The position numbers were made by a program, and so were the translations under genes. Below, piece by piece: positions 23,842 through 32,662 of a stretch of DNA of 64,000 nucleotides. The stretch lies in NCBI GenBank assembly GCA_012729335.1, contig JAAYDJ010000039.1:1-64000 (forward strand), given 5' to 3'. Source of the DNA: Bacteroidales bacterium. GTDB lineage: Bacteria; Bacteroidota; Bacteroidia; Bacteroidales; Prolixibacteraceae. The notes below the pieces were generated by a model, which worked only from the letters and a program-made list of their open reading frames with translations, had not been told where the DNA came from and made no database searches. Position 1 is the first letter of the stretch. Each line of letters opens with the position of its first letter.

Positions 23842-25392
23842 TCAGAGGATGATCTCCTCCTTGCTCTCATCGATAAAGCGGTATTCGGTCAGGGGCAGTG
23901 CCGGATTGGCGGTCACCTTCACCCACTTGTAGTATTTCAGGAACCACTTGTTGCGCGGGGAACGCCAACCGTTGGTCAGATAGGCGGCCAGGTAGGGATG
24001 GACGCTGACCGTGAGCTTCCGCTTATTGAGGTCCCTGAAGATATACCCGACCTTGCTGTGTATCTCATCGGCTATCAAGAGCGTGGGAACCACTTTCCCG
24101 CTCCCCTTGCACACCGGGCACACCTCTGCGGTTTCAATATGTTCCTCAGGCCTGACCCGCTGACGGGTAATCTGCATCAAACAAAACTTACTCAGAGGCA
24201 GTATGTTGTGCTTGGTGCGGTCTCCCGCCATGATCTCTTTCATGAATTCATAAACCTTATGCCGGTTGGCCGGCTGGTTCATGTCAATGAAGTCAATCAC
24301 AATGATCCCTCCCATATCGCGCAAACGCAACTGCCGGGCGATCTCCTCACATGCCGCCAGATTGACATCCAGGGCACTGGCCTCCTGGTCCATGCCGCTC
24401 TTGGCCCGGTTCCCGCTGTTCACGTCGATCACATGAAATGCCTCGGTATGCTCAATGATCAGATAGGCCCCGTTCCGGAAGGAAACCGTCTTCCCAAAGG
24501 AGGTCTTGATCTGCTTCTCTATCCCGTAATGCTCAAAAACAGGCTGCCGCCCTTTGAACAACTTGACAATCTTCTTTTTGTCAGGATCAATGGACTCCAG
24601 GTAGAGGGCAATCTCCTCGGCTACCCCCGGATCGTTAACAATGATGTTGCTGAAATTGGGATGATAAATATCACGCAGCAGGGCCGTGGCACGATCCATC
24701 TCCCCAAGCACCAACCCGGGATTGTTCATCCGCCCCAGCTTCACAATCGCCGACTCCCACTTCTCTACCAACCGACGGATCTCCTGGTCGAGCTCCGCCA
24801 CCTGCTTCTCCTCAGCGGCCGTACGCACAATCACCCCGTACTTCCGGGGCCTGATGCTCTGCACCAGCGTCTTTAACCTGATCTTCTCCTCATTCGACCT
24901 GATCTTCTGCGAAACCGATACCTTGTCACTGAAAGGCATCAACACCAGATTACGCCCGGCAATCGAAATCTCCGACGTCAACCGGGGCCCCTTCGTAGAG
25001 ATGGGCTCCTTGGCAATCTGAACCAGTATCTTCTGGCCTACCTTCAGCTGCTCTCCTATCGAACCCTCCTTGTTGATATCAGGCTCCGACTGTATCCGGG
25101 AAATAGAGGTAATTTTGTTCTTCCGCGAGGAAACCAACCGCAGAAACTTGTTCAACGTAGAAAACTGCGGCCCCAGATCCAGATAATGCAAGAAGGCATC
25201 CTTCTCATATCCCACATCTATGAACGCAGCATTCAAACTGGGCATGATCTTCTTGACCTTCCCCAGATAAATATCCCCTACGGCAAACTTGGCTCCGCTC
25301 TTCTCACGGCCTAATTCAACCAGTCTCTTATTTTCAAGTAAGGCAATAACAATTTCGGATGGAGAGACATCAATAATTAAATCGCTACTCAC
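23842..25392 (-). CDS. rng: Ribonuclease E/G family endoribonuclease (RNase G-like)
   Basis: 516 residues, the size of the RNase G branch, without the RNase E C-terminal scaffold. An S1 domain near the N-terminus (VGDIYLGKVKKIMPSLNAAFIDVGY) is followed by the RNase H-like core, with catalytic aspartates in VIDVNSGNRAK and IVIDFIDM and the zinc-link motif CPVCKGSGKV near residue 425. It cleaves single-stranded AU-rich RNA and processes rRNA ends. It follows the HU and small basic protein genes on the same strand, but a perfect 16-bp hairpin separates them. Confidence 0.95.
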   Translation of the reverse strand: MSSDLIIDVSPSEIVIALLENKRLVELGREKSGAKFAVGDIYLGKVKKIMPSLNAAFIDVGYEKDAFLHYLDLGPQFSTLNKFLRLVSSRKNKITSISRIQSEPDINKEGSIGEQLKVGQKILVQIAKEPISTKGPRLTSEISIAGRNLVLMPFSDKVSVSQKIRSNEEKIRLKTLVQSIRPRKYGVIVRTAAEEKQVAELDQEIRRLVEKWESAIVKLGRMNNPGLVLGEMDRATALLRDIYHPNFSNIIVNDPGVAEEIALYLESIDPDKKKIVKLFKGRQPVFEHYGIEKQIKTSFGKTVSFRNGAYLIIEHTEAFHVIDVNSGNRAKSGMDQEASALDVNLAACEEIARQLRLRDMGGIIVIDFIDMNQPANRHKVYEFMKEIMAGDRTKHNILPLSKFCLMQITRQRVRPEEHIETAEVCPVCKGSGKVVPTLLIADEIHSKVGYIFRDLNKRKLTVSVHPYLAAYLTNGWRSPRNKWFLKYYKWVKVTANPALPLTEYRFIDESKEEIIL

Positions 25393-25443
25393 AACCTGTT
25401 ATTTATGAAATTTGTAAAAGACGGTCCTCGTGTCGTATAAAAG

Positions 25444-25484
25444 AGATTAAACCTAAAGTGAATGAATTACTTTAGGTTTAATCT
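25444..25484 (-). terminator. Perfect 16-bp stem-loop between the HU operon and rng
   Basis: AGATTAAACCTAAAGT (25444-25459) pairs fully with ACTTTAGGTTTAATCT (25469-25484) around a 9-nt loop. On the minus strand it is followed by CTTTTAT. It may terminate the HU/small-protein transcript; since rng lies 52 bp downstream with no clear promoter, it could also act as an attenuator or as a leader hairpin in rng mRNA. Confidence 0.75.
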
Positions 25485-25510
25485 GCTTTACCAAAACTCA
25501 GTTCAAACTG

Positions 25511-25603
25511 CTACTTTTTCTTCTTATGCCTGTTCTTCCGGAGTCTTTTTTTACGCTTGTGCGTAGCCATCTTATGTCTTTTTCTTTTCTTTCCGCTGGG
25601 CAT
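25511..25603 (-). CDS. 30-residue basic protein, AURKAIP1/COX24 (bS22/mS38)-like
   Basis: The reading frame from the ATG at 25603 to TAG gives 30 residues, 20 of them Lys, Arg or His. It begins MPSGKKRKRHKMATHKRKKR and ends LRKNRHKKKK. This is the small arginine/lysine-rich pattern of the AURKAIP1/COX24 C-terminal family, which includes mycobacterial ribosomal protein bS22 and mitochondrial mS38. I know similar tiny genes from other Bacteroidetes. A ribosomal role is inferred from that resemblance. It starts 6 bp after the HU stop codon, so the two share a transcript. Such a gene is easily missed by length-filtered gene calling. Confidence 0.8.
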   Translation of the reverse strand: MPSGKKRKRHKMATHKRKKRLRKNRHKKKK

Positions 25604-25609
25604 AACCTC

Positions 25610-25894
25610 TTATTTTACCTGGTTCTTAACTTTCGAAACAAACGTTTTTGCCGGTTTGAATGAAGGAATGTTGTGCGACGGAATAATGATGGTCGTATTC
25701 TTGCTAATATTCCGGGCAGTCTTCTCAGCTCTCCTCTTCACCACAAAACTTCCAAATCCGCGAAGGTATACGTTCTTACCATCTACCAACGAATCTTTCA
25801 CAGTTTCCATGAAAGCTTCCACTGCTTTCTGCACAGTTAATTTCTCGATTCCTGTGTTTTTAGAAACTTCATTAACGATATCAGCCTTTGTCAT
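25610..25894 (-). CDS. HU-family histone-like DNA-binding protein
   Basis: 94 residues, standard HU length. It begins MTKADIVNEVSKNTG and contains VQKAVEAFMETVKDSLVDG. The beta-arm signature is GFGSFVVKRRAEKTARN, followed by the arm-tip proline region IPSHNIPSFKPAKTF. The protein binds and bends DNA as a dimer and is an abundant nucleoid protein. A perfect TATTTTTG -7 element lies 49 bp upstream. The AURKAIP1/COX24-like mini-gene follows directly. Confidence 0.95.
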   Translation of the reverse strand: MTKADIVNEVSKNTGIEKLTVQKAVEAFMETVKDSLVDGKNVYLRGFGSFVVKRRAEKTARNISKNTTIIIPSHNIPSFKPAKTFVSKVKNQVK

Positions 25895-25943
25895 TTCTTA
25901 AAATATTTAATTTTCAACAATTTAATAAGTCTAAACCGGTGTG

Positions 25944-25951
25944 CAAAAATA
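25944..25951 (-). promoter_or_regulatory. -7 element TATTTTTG for the HU operon
   Basis: A full TAnnTTTG match on the minus strand in a very A/T-rich intergenic region shared with the divergent mutY promoter. Confidence 0.6.
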
Positions 25952-25988
25952 TAAATTATTTAAAAGAAAATATCCTTTGGGAAAAATT

Positions 25989-25996
25989 TATTTTTG
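25989..25996 (+). promoter_or_regulatory. -7 element TATTTTTG for mutY
   Basis: A full TAnnTTTG match 35 bp before the mutY ATG at 26032, divergent from the HU promoter; the two elements are 37 bp apart. Confidence 0.55.
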
Positions 25997-26031
25997 CTTT
26001 CCTCTTTTTTTACTGATTGTTACCAAAAAAA

Positions 26032-27090
26032 ATGGCCCATTTTTCAGACATCCTACGTCAATGGTATGAGGTGAACCGGCGTGATCTTCCCTGGAGGGAA
26101 ACCCGGGATCCTTATCTGATCTGGGTTTCGGAGGTGATTTTGCAGCAGACGCAGGTGAGGCAGGGTCTGCCCTACTATTTCCGTTTTGTGGAACGGTTTC
26201 CGGGGGTGAAGGCGTTGGCGGAGGCTCCCGAAGATGAACTCCTGAAGATGTGGGAGGGGTTGGGATATTATTCCCGTGCCCGGAACATGCATGCCGCGGC
26301 AAAAAGGGTGGTTAATGAACTGGGAGGGGTCTTTCCCGGGGACTATGAGACCCTTCTGACGCTCAAAGGGACGGGCGATTATACCGCGGCGGCTGTGGCT
26401 TCCATTGCTTCCGGGGAAGCCCGGGCCGTGACCGACGGCAATGTCACCCGTGTCCTGGCCCGGTACCATGGGGTGACCCTCCCCGTCGACGCCCGCGAGG
26501 GCGCCGCGGAAATCAACCGCCTGGCCTCACTGCTCCTCAATACCGAACACCCCGGCCTCCACAACCAGGCCCTCATGGAATTCGGAGCCCTCTGCTGTAC
26601 CCCCCGCAACCCCAACTGCCCTATCTGCCCCCTCCTCTCCTCCTGCTTCGCCTACCACCACCATATGACCTCCGCCCTGCCCCTTAAAAAAAGAAAACCT
26701 GCCCGTAAACTGCGCTTCTTCCATTTTTACCTCATTGAAGACGGCCTCCACCTGACCATCGAAAAACGAAGCCATAACGACATCTGGAAAAACCTCTACC
26801 AGCTCCCCCTCCTCGAAACCGACCACCCTCTCAGCGACACCGAACTCCTGAACAACCCCCTTCTCCTGAGCCTCTGCGGATCGCGCCCCTGCCAGATCAC
26901 CGGAATCAGCAATACCCGTACCCATGAACTGACCCACCGCCGGATCATCGCCCGCTTCGTCAGAATCCAAACCAGCCCTCTGGTAATCGATGGCCACCGA
27001 ATGATCATAAACCGGAAAGAAATTCATAAATTTGCATTTCCGGCCCTGATCAGGGATTACCTGGCAGAAGCAGGCCTCACCAGCCGCTGA
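26032..27090 (+). CDS. mutY: A/G-specific adenine glycosylase
   Basis: About 352 residues from the ATG at 26032. The enzyme removes adenine mispaired with 8-oxoguanine or G. Motifs: LPWRETRDPYLIWVSEVILQQTQV with the catalytic Glu, the helix-hairpin-helix LLTLKGTGDYTAAAVASIA, and the catalytic Asp in AVTDGNVTRVLARYHG. The iron-sulfur cluster cysteines are CTPRNPNCPICPLLSSC with spacing 6-2-5. The C-terminal half (about 225-345) is the MutT-like domain that recognises 8-oxoG, with NDIWKNLYQLPLLE. It heads the plus-strand group mutY-ssb-gldE-gldD, an order known from other Bacteroidetes. Confidence 0.96.
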   Translation: MAHFSDILRQWYEVNRRDLPWRETRDPYLIWVSEVILQQTQVRQGLPYYFRFVERFPGVKALAEAPEDELLKMWEGLGYYSRARNMHAAAKRVVNELGGVFPGDYETLLTLKGTGDYTAAAVASIASGEARAVTDGNVTRVLARYHGVTLPVDAREGAAEINRLASLLLNTEHPGLHNQALMEFGALCCTPRNPNCPICPLLSSCFAYHHHMTSALPLKKRKPARKLRFFHFYLIEDGLHLTIEKRSHNDIWKNLYQLPLLETDHPLSDTELLNNPLLLSLCGSRPCQITGISNTRTHELTHRRIIARFVRIQTSPLVIDGHRMIINRKEIHKFAFPALIRDYLAEAGLTSR

Positions 27091-27136
27091 ACTCGGGATG
27101 CCGCAATGAAGAATAATTACCTTAATGTGATCTGAT

Positions 27137-27577
27137 ATGTCAATCAACAAAGTCATCTTAGTCGGAAACGTCGGGCGTGATCCCGAAATCAGGCATCTCG
27201 ACTCGGGAGTGGCCGTGGCTACCTTTACCCTGGCCACCTCGGAAACCTATACCGCCAAAAACGGAGAAAGAGTCACCACCACCGAGTGGCATAACATCGT
27301 CCTCTGGCGGGGCCTGGCCGAGGTCGCCGAGAAATATGTCAAAAAAGGAAAACAACTCTATATCGAGGGGCGTATCCGCACCCGATCCTATGAGGACAAG
27401 GAAGGCCAGAAAAAATACGTCACCGAAATCTTCGGCGACGTGATGAAACTCCTGGGCAGCCGCGATAACCAGGGTGGGGCCCCCGGGGAAACCCCCGCAA
27501 AAACCGAATTCAAGCCTCCCGTGGCTGAAGATCCCGACTTCCCCACCGAAGGCGGAGACGACGATTTGCCCTTCTGA
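27137..27577 (+). CDS. ssb: Single-stranded DNA-binding protein
   Basis: 146 residues. An OB-fold occupies residues 1-106, with the signature NKVILVGNVGRDPEIRH, EWHNIVLWRGLAEVAEKYVKKG and YIEGRIRTRSYED. A short flexible linker leads to the acidic tip DDDLPF, which recruits repair and replication partners. It acts as a tetramer coating single-stranded DNA. Its TGA is immediately followed by the ATG of gldE (TGAATG), so the two are cotranscribed and perhaps translationally coupled. Confidence 0.96.
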   Translation: MSINKVILVGNVGRDPEIRHLDSGVAVATFTLATSETYTAKNGERVTTTEWHNIVLWRGLAEVAEKYVKKGKQLYIEGRIRTRSYEDKEGQKKYVTEIFGDVMKLLGSRDNQGGAPGETPAKTEFKPPVAEDPDFPTEGGDDDLPF

Positions 27578-28933
27578 ATGAAACCCCTCCTTCTGACATT
27601 CACTCCGCTGGCTCTCCTGGCCACACCCCCGGACAGCATGGCCCAGGCACCCCTCCCTGCCCTGGAGACCAATGCCCGTTTGCTCACCCATCCGGAATGG
27701 ACCCTGGGGATTATCCTCCTCCTGCTGGGCCTCTCCACCCTGGTCAGCGCCGCCGCAACCGGGTACGCCATCCTTGCCGGAAGAGAGAAATCAGGAATCC
27801 CCGATGCGGTGAAACACCGGAAAATCCGCGATAACCTCAGAAATCCGGGCCAGCTGCGCTCCACCATCGTGGTCCTGAACCTGCTGATCAACGTGATCAT
27901 CATCATGCTGATCGTCAGGCTGGCGATCCCCACTCTCCTTCCCGGGCTTCCCTCTGCAGGAATGCTCGTGCTCCTGGTCATTCTCATCTCCCTGGTCATT
28001 CTTCTTTCCGGGGTAGTCCTCCCTAAAATCATCGGCCACCATTACCCCGTGCAGGTCGCCCGCCTGATGGCCTACCCCCTTGCCCTCATGGGAAAAATCC
28101 TTACACCCTTCACTTACCTGTTGCAACGCTCTTCCTACAGCGCTGAACAAAAATCAAGGAAGAACCAGAAGAACATCTCCGTTGACGAAATCTCCCAGGC
28201 CCTCGAACTTACCTCCGGAAACGACATCACCGAGGAAAAGGAGATCCTCAGGGGCATCGTCAACTTCGGCAACAAAACCGCCGACGAAATCATGGTCCCC
28301 AGGGTCGATGTCGTCTCCATTGACATCAAATCATCCTTCACTACCGTCCTGGAAATCATTAACACCTCAGGCTACTCCCGCATCCCCGTCTACTCCGAAT
28401 CGTTCGACCAGGTCAGGGGCATCCTCTATATCAAGGATCTTCTCCCCTATACCGAAAAGGGAGAAGAATTCCAGTGGCAGAACCTCCTGAGGCCCCCCTT
28501 CTTTGTGCCCGAAACCAAAAAGGTCAAAGACCTTCTCGAAGAATTCCAGAAAAACAAAATCCATATGGCCATCGTAGTCGATGAATATGGCGGCTCATCG
28601 GGGATCGTCACCCTCGAAGACGTGCTCGAGGAGATTGTGGGCGACATTGCCGACGAATTCGACGAAGATGAAACTTTTTACACCCGTCTGGGCGACAAAA
28701 AATTCCTCTTCGACGGGAAAACCCTTCTGGAGCAATTCTGCGACACCGTGGGCTGCGACAAGGATATTTTTCATGAGGTACGGGGAGAAGCCGATACCCT
28801 GGCCGGATTGATCCTTGAAATAAAAGGGGACATTCCCACGTTACATGAAAATATCGAGTACGGCCAATTCCGGTTCACGATAGAATCGGTCACTAACCGG
28901 AGGATCCGGCAGATCAGGACCGAATTGTTATAA
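27578..28933 (+). CDS. gldE: Gliding-motility protein GldE (CBS-domain membrane protein)
   Basis: 451 residues: an N-terminal hydrophobic segment, a CNNM/DUF21-type membrane region (about 45-190), two CBS domains (about 210-340, with [39 protein letters not shown] and [26 protein letters not shown]), and a C-terminal CorC-like domain. The fold is that of the HlyC/CorC ion-transport family, and placement before gldD identifies the GldE branch. GldE supports GldD function in gliding and type IX secretion in Flavobacterium. It starts directly at the ssb stop and ends 6 bp before gldD. Confidence 0.93.
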   Translation: MKPLLLTFTPLALLATPPDSMAQAPLPALETNARLLTHPEWTLGIILLLLGLSTLVSAAATGYAILAGREKSGIPDAVKHRKIRDNLRNPGQLRSTIVVLNLLINVIIIMLIVRLAIPTLLPGLPSAGMLVLLVILISLVILLSGVVLPKIIGHHYPVQVARLMAYPLALMGKILTPFTYLLQRSSYSAEQKSRKNQKNISVDEISQALELTSGNDITEEKEILRGIVNFGNKTADEIMVPRVDVVSIDIKSSFTTVLEIINTSGYSRIPVYSESFDQVRGILYIKDLLPYTEKGEEFQWQNLLRPPFFVPETKKVKDLLEEFQKNKIHMAIVVDEYGGSSGIVTLEDVLEEIVGDIADEFDEDETFYTRLGDKKFLFDGKTLLEQFCDTVGCDKDIFHEVRGEADTLAGLILEIKGDIPTLHENIEYGQFRFTIESVTNRRIRQIRTELL

Positions 28934-28939
28934 TACGGC

Positions 28940-29611
28940 ATGAAATTCGGAAAAACACAAAAAGGAGGAATAAGTAGCGGAGCCGGGGGGGCAGAGAGCA
29001 AAGCCGGGGAAGCAGGTAGCGGAGCCGGGGGGGCAGGGTCCCTCGCGGTGGTGGTTACGGCCCTGGCACTCCTGTTATGGCTGGTTTCCTGCCGCGAACA
29101 ACCGGTGCCCAAACCCTACGGCTATTTCCGTATCGCCTTTCCGGAAAAAAAATATCTCCCCTCCGCCCCGGGATACCCTTACCGCTTCGAAATCCCCCAT
29201 TACGCCTCCATGCGCCGCGACAGCAGTCAGGGGGCAGAACCCGGGTGGGCCAATATCCGCATTCCCGGCCATAAGGCGGAAATCCACCTCAGCTACAAAC
29301 AAGTCCACCACAACCTGGGAACCTATACCGAAGAATCACGCCGCATGGCCTATGACCATACCGTCAAGGCCAGCGCCATCGAGGAGCAGAGTTTCACCCA
29401 TCCCGCCGCCCGCGTCTTCGGAACCATTTATTATATCAGGGGGAATGCCGCTTCCCCCCTCCAGTTTTACCTGACCGACAGCAGCCGTCATTTCCTGAGG
29501 GGCTCCCTTTACATCAGGGCCACTCCCAACATCGACTCCCTGCAACCCGTTATTGCCTTCCTGGAAGCCGATGCCGTCAGGCTGATGGAGACCCTGGAAT
29601 GGCTACCCTGA
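28940..29611 (+). CDS. gldD: Gliding-motility lipoprotein GldD
   Basis: 223 residues. The mature lipoprotein begins at Cys51 (ALLLWLVSC) and carries the GldD segments PKPYGYFRIAFPEKKY, GWANIRIPGHKAEIHLSYK and HPAARVFGTIYYIRGNAASPLQFYLTDS. GldD is needed for gliding and T9SS activity in Flavobacterium. The first 34 residues are odd: a Gly/Ala/Ser-rich stretch made of three 21-bp DNA repeats, two of them with a run of seven Gs, which lengthens the signal-peptide n-region. No later in-frame ATG precedes the hydrophobic core, so the extension is probably translated, or a non-ATG start is used. Confidence 0.9.
   Translation: MKFGKTQKGGISSGAGGAESKAGEAGSGAGGAGSLAVVVTALALLLWLVSCREQPVPKPYGYFRIAFPEKKYLPSAPGYPYRFEIPHYASMRRDSSQGAEPGWANIRIPGHKAEIHLSYKQVHHNLGTYTEESRRMAYDHTVKASAIEEQSFTHPAARVFGTIYYIRGNAASPLQFYLTDSSRHFLRGSLYIRATPNIDSLQPVIAFLEADAVRLMETLEWLP
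28974..29036. repeat. 21-bp triple repeat with two G7 tracts in gldD
   Basis: GTAGCGGAGCC + GGGGGGG + CAG at 28974-28994 and identically at 29016-29036, with a diverged copy (28995-29015) between. It encodes three seven-residue Gly/Ala-rich units in the signal-peptide n-region. The two 7-G runs (28985-28991 and 29027-29033) are candidate slippage sites. Confidence 0.9.
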
Positions 29612-29666
29612 CTTCCGGAAGCCCTCCTTGCAACGTCGTGACGGATTTTTCGTAAATTACGCTGTA

Positions 29667-30356
29667 ATGCCACTGCTGCAAACCATCATAACTGAAGAAT
29701 ACGCCCTGGGGGTCTGGCTCCTCTCGGAACAGGAAGAGGAATGGCGCCAACTCCTGCAGGCTGCCCGCCCGGGGTTTGCCCTTCCCCCGCATCTGCGCAG
29801 TGAAAAACAACGCAGAGAGTTTGCAGCCACCCGGCTGCTGCTTCATGCCCTGCTGGGAGAGATCCCCGACATGGCCTATGCACACACAGGAAAACCCTTC
29901 CTGACCGGTGACACACGCCATATCAGCCTTTCCCATTCGGCATCCCTGGCCGCCGCCATCCTCTCCCCTTTCCCGGCAGGCATCGACACCGAAGAAACCA
30001 CCCGCCACGTCGAATCCATCGCCCCCCGTTTCCTCTCTGATCAAGAACTGGATTGGACCACCCACACCCCCAACCCCCGTAAAGCCCAGATCTTCTGCTG
30101 GAGCGCCAAGGAATCCCTATATAAAATGATGGACCAGCCCGGCGCCGACTTCCGCTCACAACTCCATATTCCCCCCACACCCCTGACCATGACGGGAACC
30201 ACCACCGCGTCCTTCTCCAAAAACCAGTCACAGCATACTGTGCCCCTCCGTTTCCTCTTTTCCGGAAACAATGTGGTCACCTGGTGTGTTTACAACTCCG
30301 GGAAGCCAGACTCACCCGGCACCCAGGATAATTCAGGTGATTATGAAAAAAGCTGA
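29667..30356 (+). CDS. 4'-phosphopantetheinyl transferase family protein
   Basis: About 229 residues from the ATG at 29667 (MPLLQTIITEEY); an upstream in-frame ATG at 29628 adds 13 unlikely residues. It transfers phosphopantetheine from CoA to a serine of carrier proteins. Motifs of the Sfp-type superfamily are in order: TGKPFL, HISLSHS, AGIDTEE with metal-binding acidic residues, and FCWSAKESLYKM. The position after gldD is shared with other Bacteroidetes. The 3' end overlaps the zwf start by 14 nt. Confidence 0.92.
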   Translation: MPLLQTIITEEYALGVWLLSEQEEEWRQLLQAARPGFALPPHLRSEKQRREFAATRLLLHALLGEIPDMAYAHTGKPFLTGDTRHISLSHSASLAAAILSPFPAGIDTEETTRHVESIAPRFLSDQELDWTTHTPNPRKAQIFCWSAKESLYKMMDQPGADFRSQLHIPPTPLTMTGTTTASFSKNQSQHTVPLRFLFSGNNVVTWCVYNSGKPDSPGTQDNSGDYEKS

Positions 30357-31842
30357 TCCTCATTTGCTCGTCATATTCGGGGCGTCGGGCGACCTCACCC
30401 GGCGGAAGCTGATCCCCGCACTCTACGACCTTTATGTCAAAGAGCTGCTCCCGGCAGGGTTTGCCGTGGTGGGAGCGAGCCGCACCCCTTTCTCCGATGA
30501 GGAGTTCCGGGAAAACATGCGCACATTCCTTCCCGGCACAGAAAAAACCGACCTCTTTTCCAAGATGTTGCACTACCTCCCCTTCGATCCCGAAAAAGAA
30601 GAGGATTACCATCTTCTGCGAAAGCGGCTGGCCGACCTCGGCCAAGAAAAACAAACGGGAGGCAATCTCATCTTTTACCTGTCGACACCCCCTTCCCTTT
30701 ACGGGATCATCCCTGCGCGGCTGCATGCTGCAGGGCTTTCCCGCAGTGACCGGGGATTCCGGCGCCTTATCGTTGAAAAACCCTTCGGAACCAGCCTTCA
30801 CAGCGCCCGCGAGCTCAACGTGAACCTCCTTCACTATTTCGATGAAGAGCAGATTTTCCGCATCGACCATTACCTCGGCAAGGAGACCGTTCAGAATATG
30901 CTGGTCACCCGGTTTTCCAACGGCATCTTCGAGCCCCTTTGGAACCGCAATTTCATTCACCATGTGGAGATCACTTCCGCCGAAACCCTGGGGGTCGAAG
31001 GGCGCGGCGGGTATTACGACCAGTCGGGGGCCCTGCGCGACATGATCCAGAACCACCTCCTCCAGCTCACCGGCTTTATCGCCATGGAACCCCCGGCGGT
31101 CCTGGGCGCCGACGCCATCCGCAATGAAACCCTTAAGGTATTCCAGGCCCTGCGCCCCCTTCGCGAAGAGGAAACCGCCACCATGGCCGTCAGAGGACAG
31201 TACCTCTCCTCCCTCATCAGGGGAGAAAAAATCGCCGGCTACCGCGAAGAAAAAGGCGTGAATCCCTCCTCCCGCACCGAAACCTATGCCGCCCTCAAAT
31301 TTTACATCGACAACTGGCGCTGGGCGGGAGTCCCCTTTTACCTGCGCACCGGGAAAAAACTGCCCGCACGTGTCACCGAAGCGGTGGTCCACTTCCGGCA
31401 TGTGCCCCACCACCTCTTCTCAGGCATCCCCGGCTACCAGCCGGTCAGCAACCAGCTGGTGATCCGCATACAGCCCGATGAGGGCATTCTCCTGAAAATG
31501 GGAATGAAAGAGCCCGGGGCCGGCTTTCATGTGAAAACCGTCAACATGGATTTTCACTATTCCGACCTGGCAGGAATCACCCTGCCTTCAGCCTATGAAA
31601 GGCTCCTGCTCGACTGCATGCAGGGTGACGCCACCCTCTTCTCCCGCGGCGATGCCGTCGAGGAAGCCTGGAAATTCGTGCAGCCCATCCTCGACGCCTG
31701 GGAAAACAACCCCCACATTCCGGTGTATGGCTACCCCGCCGGAACCTGGGGCCCCCAGGCCGCCGACGACCTCATGGAGGAAGGCCCCTGGCGCTTCCCC
31801 TGTAAAAACCTCACCGACGACGGTACCTATTGCGAACTGTAA
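30343..31842 (+). CDS. zwf: Glucose-6-phosphate 1-dehydrogenase
   Basis: About 499 residues from the ATG at 30343 inside the PPTase 3' end; the open frame reaches further up but without homology. It oxidises glucose-6-phosphate to 6-phosphogluconolactone with NADP. Motifs: the Rossmann signature IFGASGDLTRRKLIPAL, LIVEKPFGTS, the active site RIDHYLGKETVQNM, and YLRTGKKLPAR. It is followed by pgl, so two successive steps of the oxidative pentose phosphate pathway are encoded together. The 6-phosphogluconate dehydrogenase often found with them is not in this window. Confidence 0.96.
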   Translation: MKKADPHLLVIFGASGDLTRRKLIPALYDLYVKELLPAGFAVVGASRTPFSDEEFRENMRTFLPGTEKTDLFSKMLHYLPFDPEKEEDYHLLRKRLADLGQEKQTGGNLIFYLSTPPSLYGIIPARLHAAGLSRSDRGFRRLIVEKPFGTSLHSARELNVNLLHYFDEEQIFRIDHYLGKETVQNMLVTRFSNGIFEPLWNRNFIHHVEITSAETLGVEGRGGYYDQSGALRDMIQNHLLQLTGFIAMEPPAVLGADAIRNETLKVFQALRPLREEETATMAVRGQYLSSLIRGEKIAGYREEKGVNPSSRTETYAALKFYIDNWRWAGVPFYLRTGKKLPARVTEAVVHFRHVPHHLFSGIPGYQPVSNQLVIRIQPDEGILLKMGMKEPGAGFHVKTVNMDFHYSDLAGITLPSAYERLLLDCMQGDATLFSRGDAVEEAWKFVQPILDAWENNPHIPVYGYPAGTWGPQAADDLMEEGPWRFPCKNLTDDGTYCEL

Positions 31843-31907
31843 CCATCAGAACCACCTGTTGCAAACTGTAAACAACGACCTCCTGGTCAATTAAATACCA
31901 GCCTACC

Positions 31908-32636
31908 ATGGAAAAAGATGTGGAAGTGAAAATCTACGACACCCCGGCCAAACTCTCCAAAAAGGCAGCCCGCCAGATCGCCGCCATCTCCCAGCAGGAA
32001 GGAACCCACCCCCTCCATATCGCCCTTTCGGGAGGATCCACCCCAGCCCTGCTCTATGAGATCCTCGCAGGCAAATTCAGGGACAAAACACACTGGGAAA
32101 GACTGCACTTCTGGTGGGGCGATGAACGGTGCGTGGAACCTGACTCGATGGAAAGCAATTTCAGGATGGCCTCAGAACGGATGCTCTCCCAGGTTCCGGT
32201 GAATCCCTTACAGATCCACCGCATCAACGGAGAAGCCCCCCCTGAGGAAGAAGCCCTTCGCTACACCCGCGAAATGGCTGCCCTGGTCCCCCACCGTGAG
32301 GGATTCCCGGTCTTTGACCTGGTCCTCCTGGGCATGGGCGACGACGGCCATGTGGCCTCCATCTTCCCCGGTGAACTCCACCTCATGAAAAGCAATGCCC
32401 CCTGTGCCGTGGCCTCACATCCCATTACCGGCCAGAAAAGAATTACCCTCACCGGAAATTCCATCAACCACGCCCGCAGGATTTTCGTCCTGGTCACCGG
32501 TACCGCCAAAAGCCCACGCATCTCCGAAATCATGAACAACAAAAAAGCGGCACAGAAACTGCCCGCTTACTATATCGACCCCATCGACGGCCAGCTCACC
32601 TGGTACCTCGACGTGGATGCCGCCGCACTCATCTGA
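31908..32636 (+). CDS. pgl: 6-phosphogluconolactonase
   Basis: 242 residues of the NagB/DevB fold. It hydrolyses the lactone made by Zwf. Motifs: IALSGGSTPALLYEIL, HFWWGDERCVEPDSMESNFRM, and the active-site loop LLGMGDDGHVASIFPG with its Asp/His. Spacing of 65 bp behind zwf on the same strand suggests one transcript. The protein is cytosolic and shows no unusual features. Confidence 0.94.
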   Translation: MEKDVEVKIYDTPAKLSKKAARQIAAISQQEGTHPLHIALSGGSTPALLYEILAGKFRDKTHWERLHFWWGDERCVEPDSMESNFRMASERMLSQVPVNPLQIHRINGEAPPEEEALRYTREMAALVPHREGFPVFDLVLLGMGDDGHVASIFPGELHLMKSNAPCAVASHPITGQKRITLTGNSINHARRIFVLVTGTAKSPRISEIMNNKKAAQKLPAYYIDPIDGQLTWYLDVDAAALI

Positions 32637-32662
32637 CAGAAATGGGCTGTTGAACCGGTTGA

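Noticed and set aside
30277-31413. 378-codon frame antisense to zwf
   Set aside because: Shadow of zwf, whose catalytic motifs are on the plus strand.
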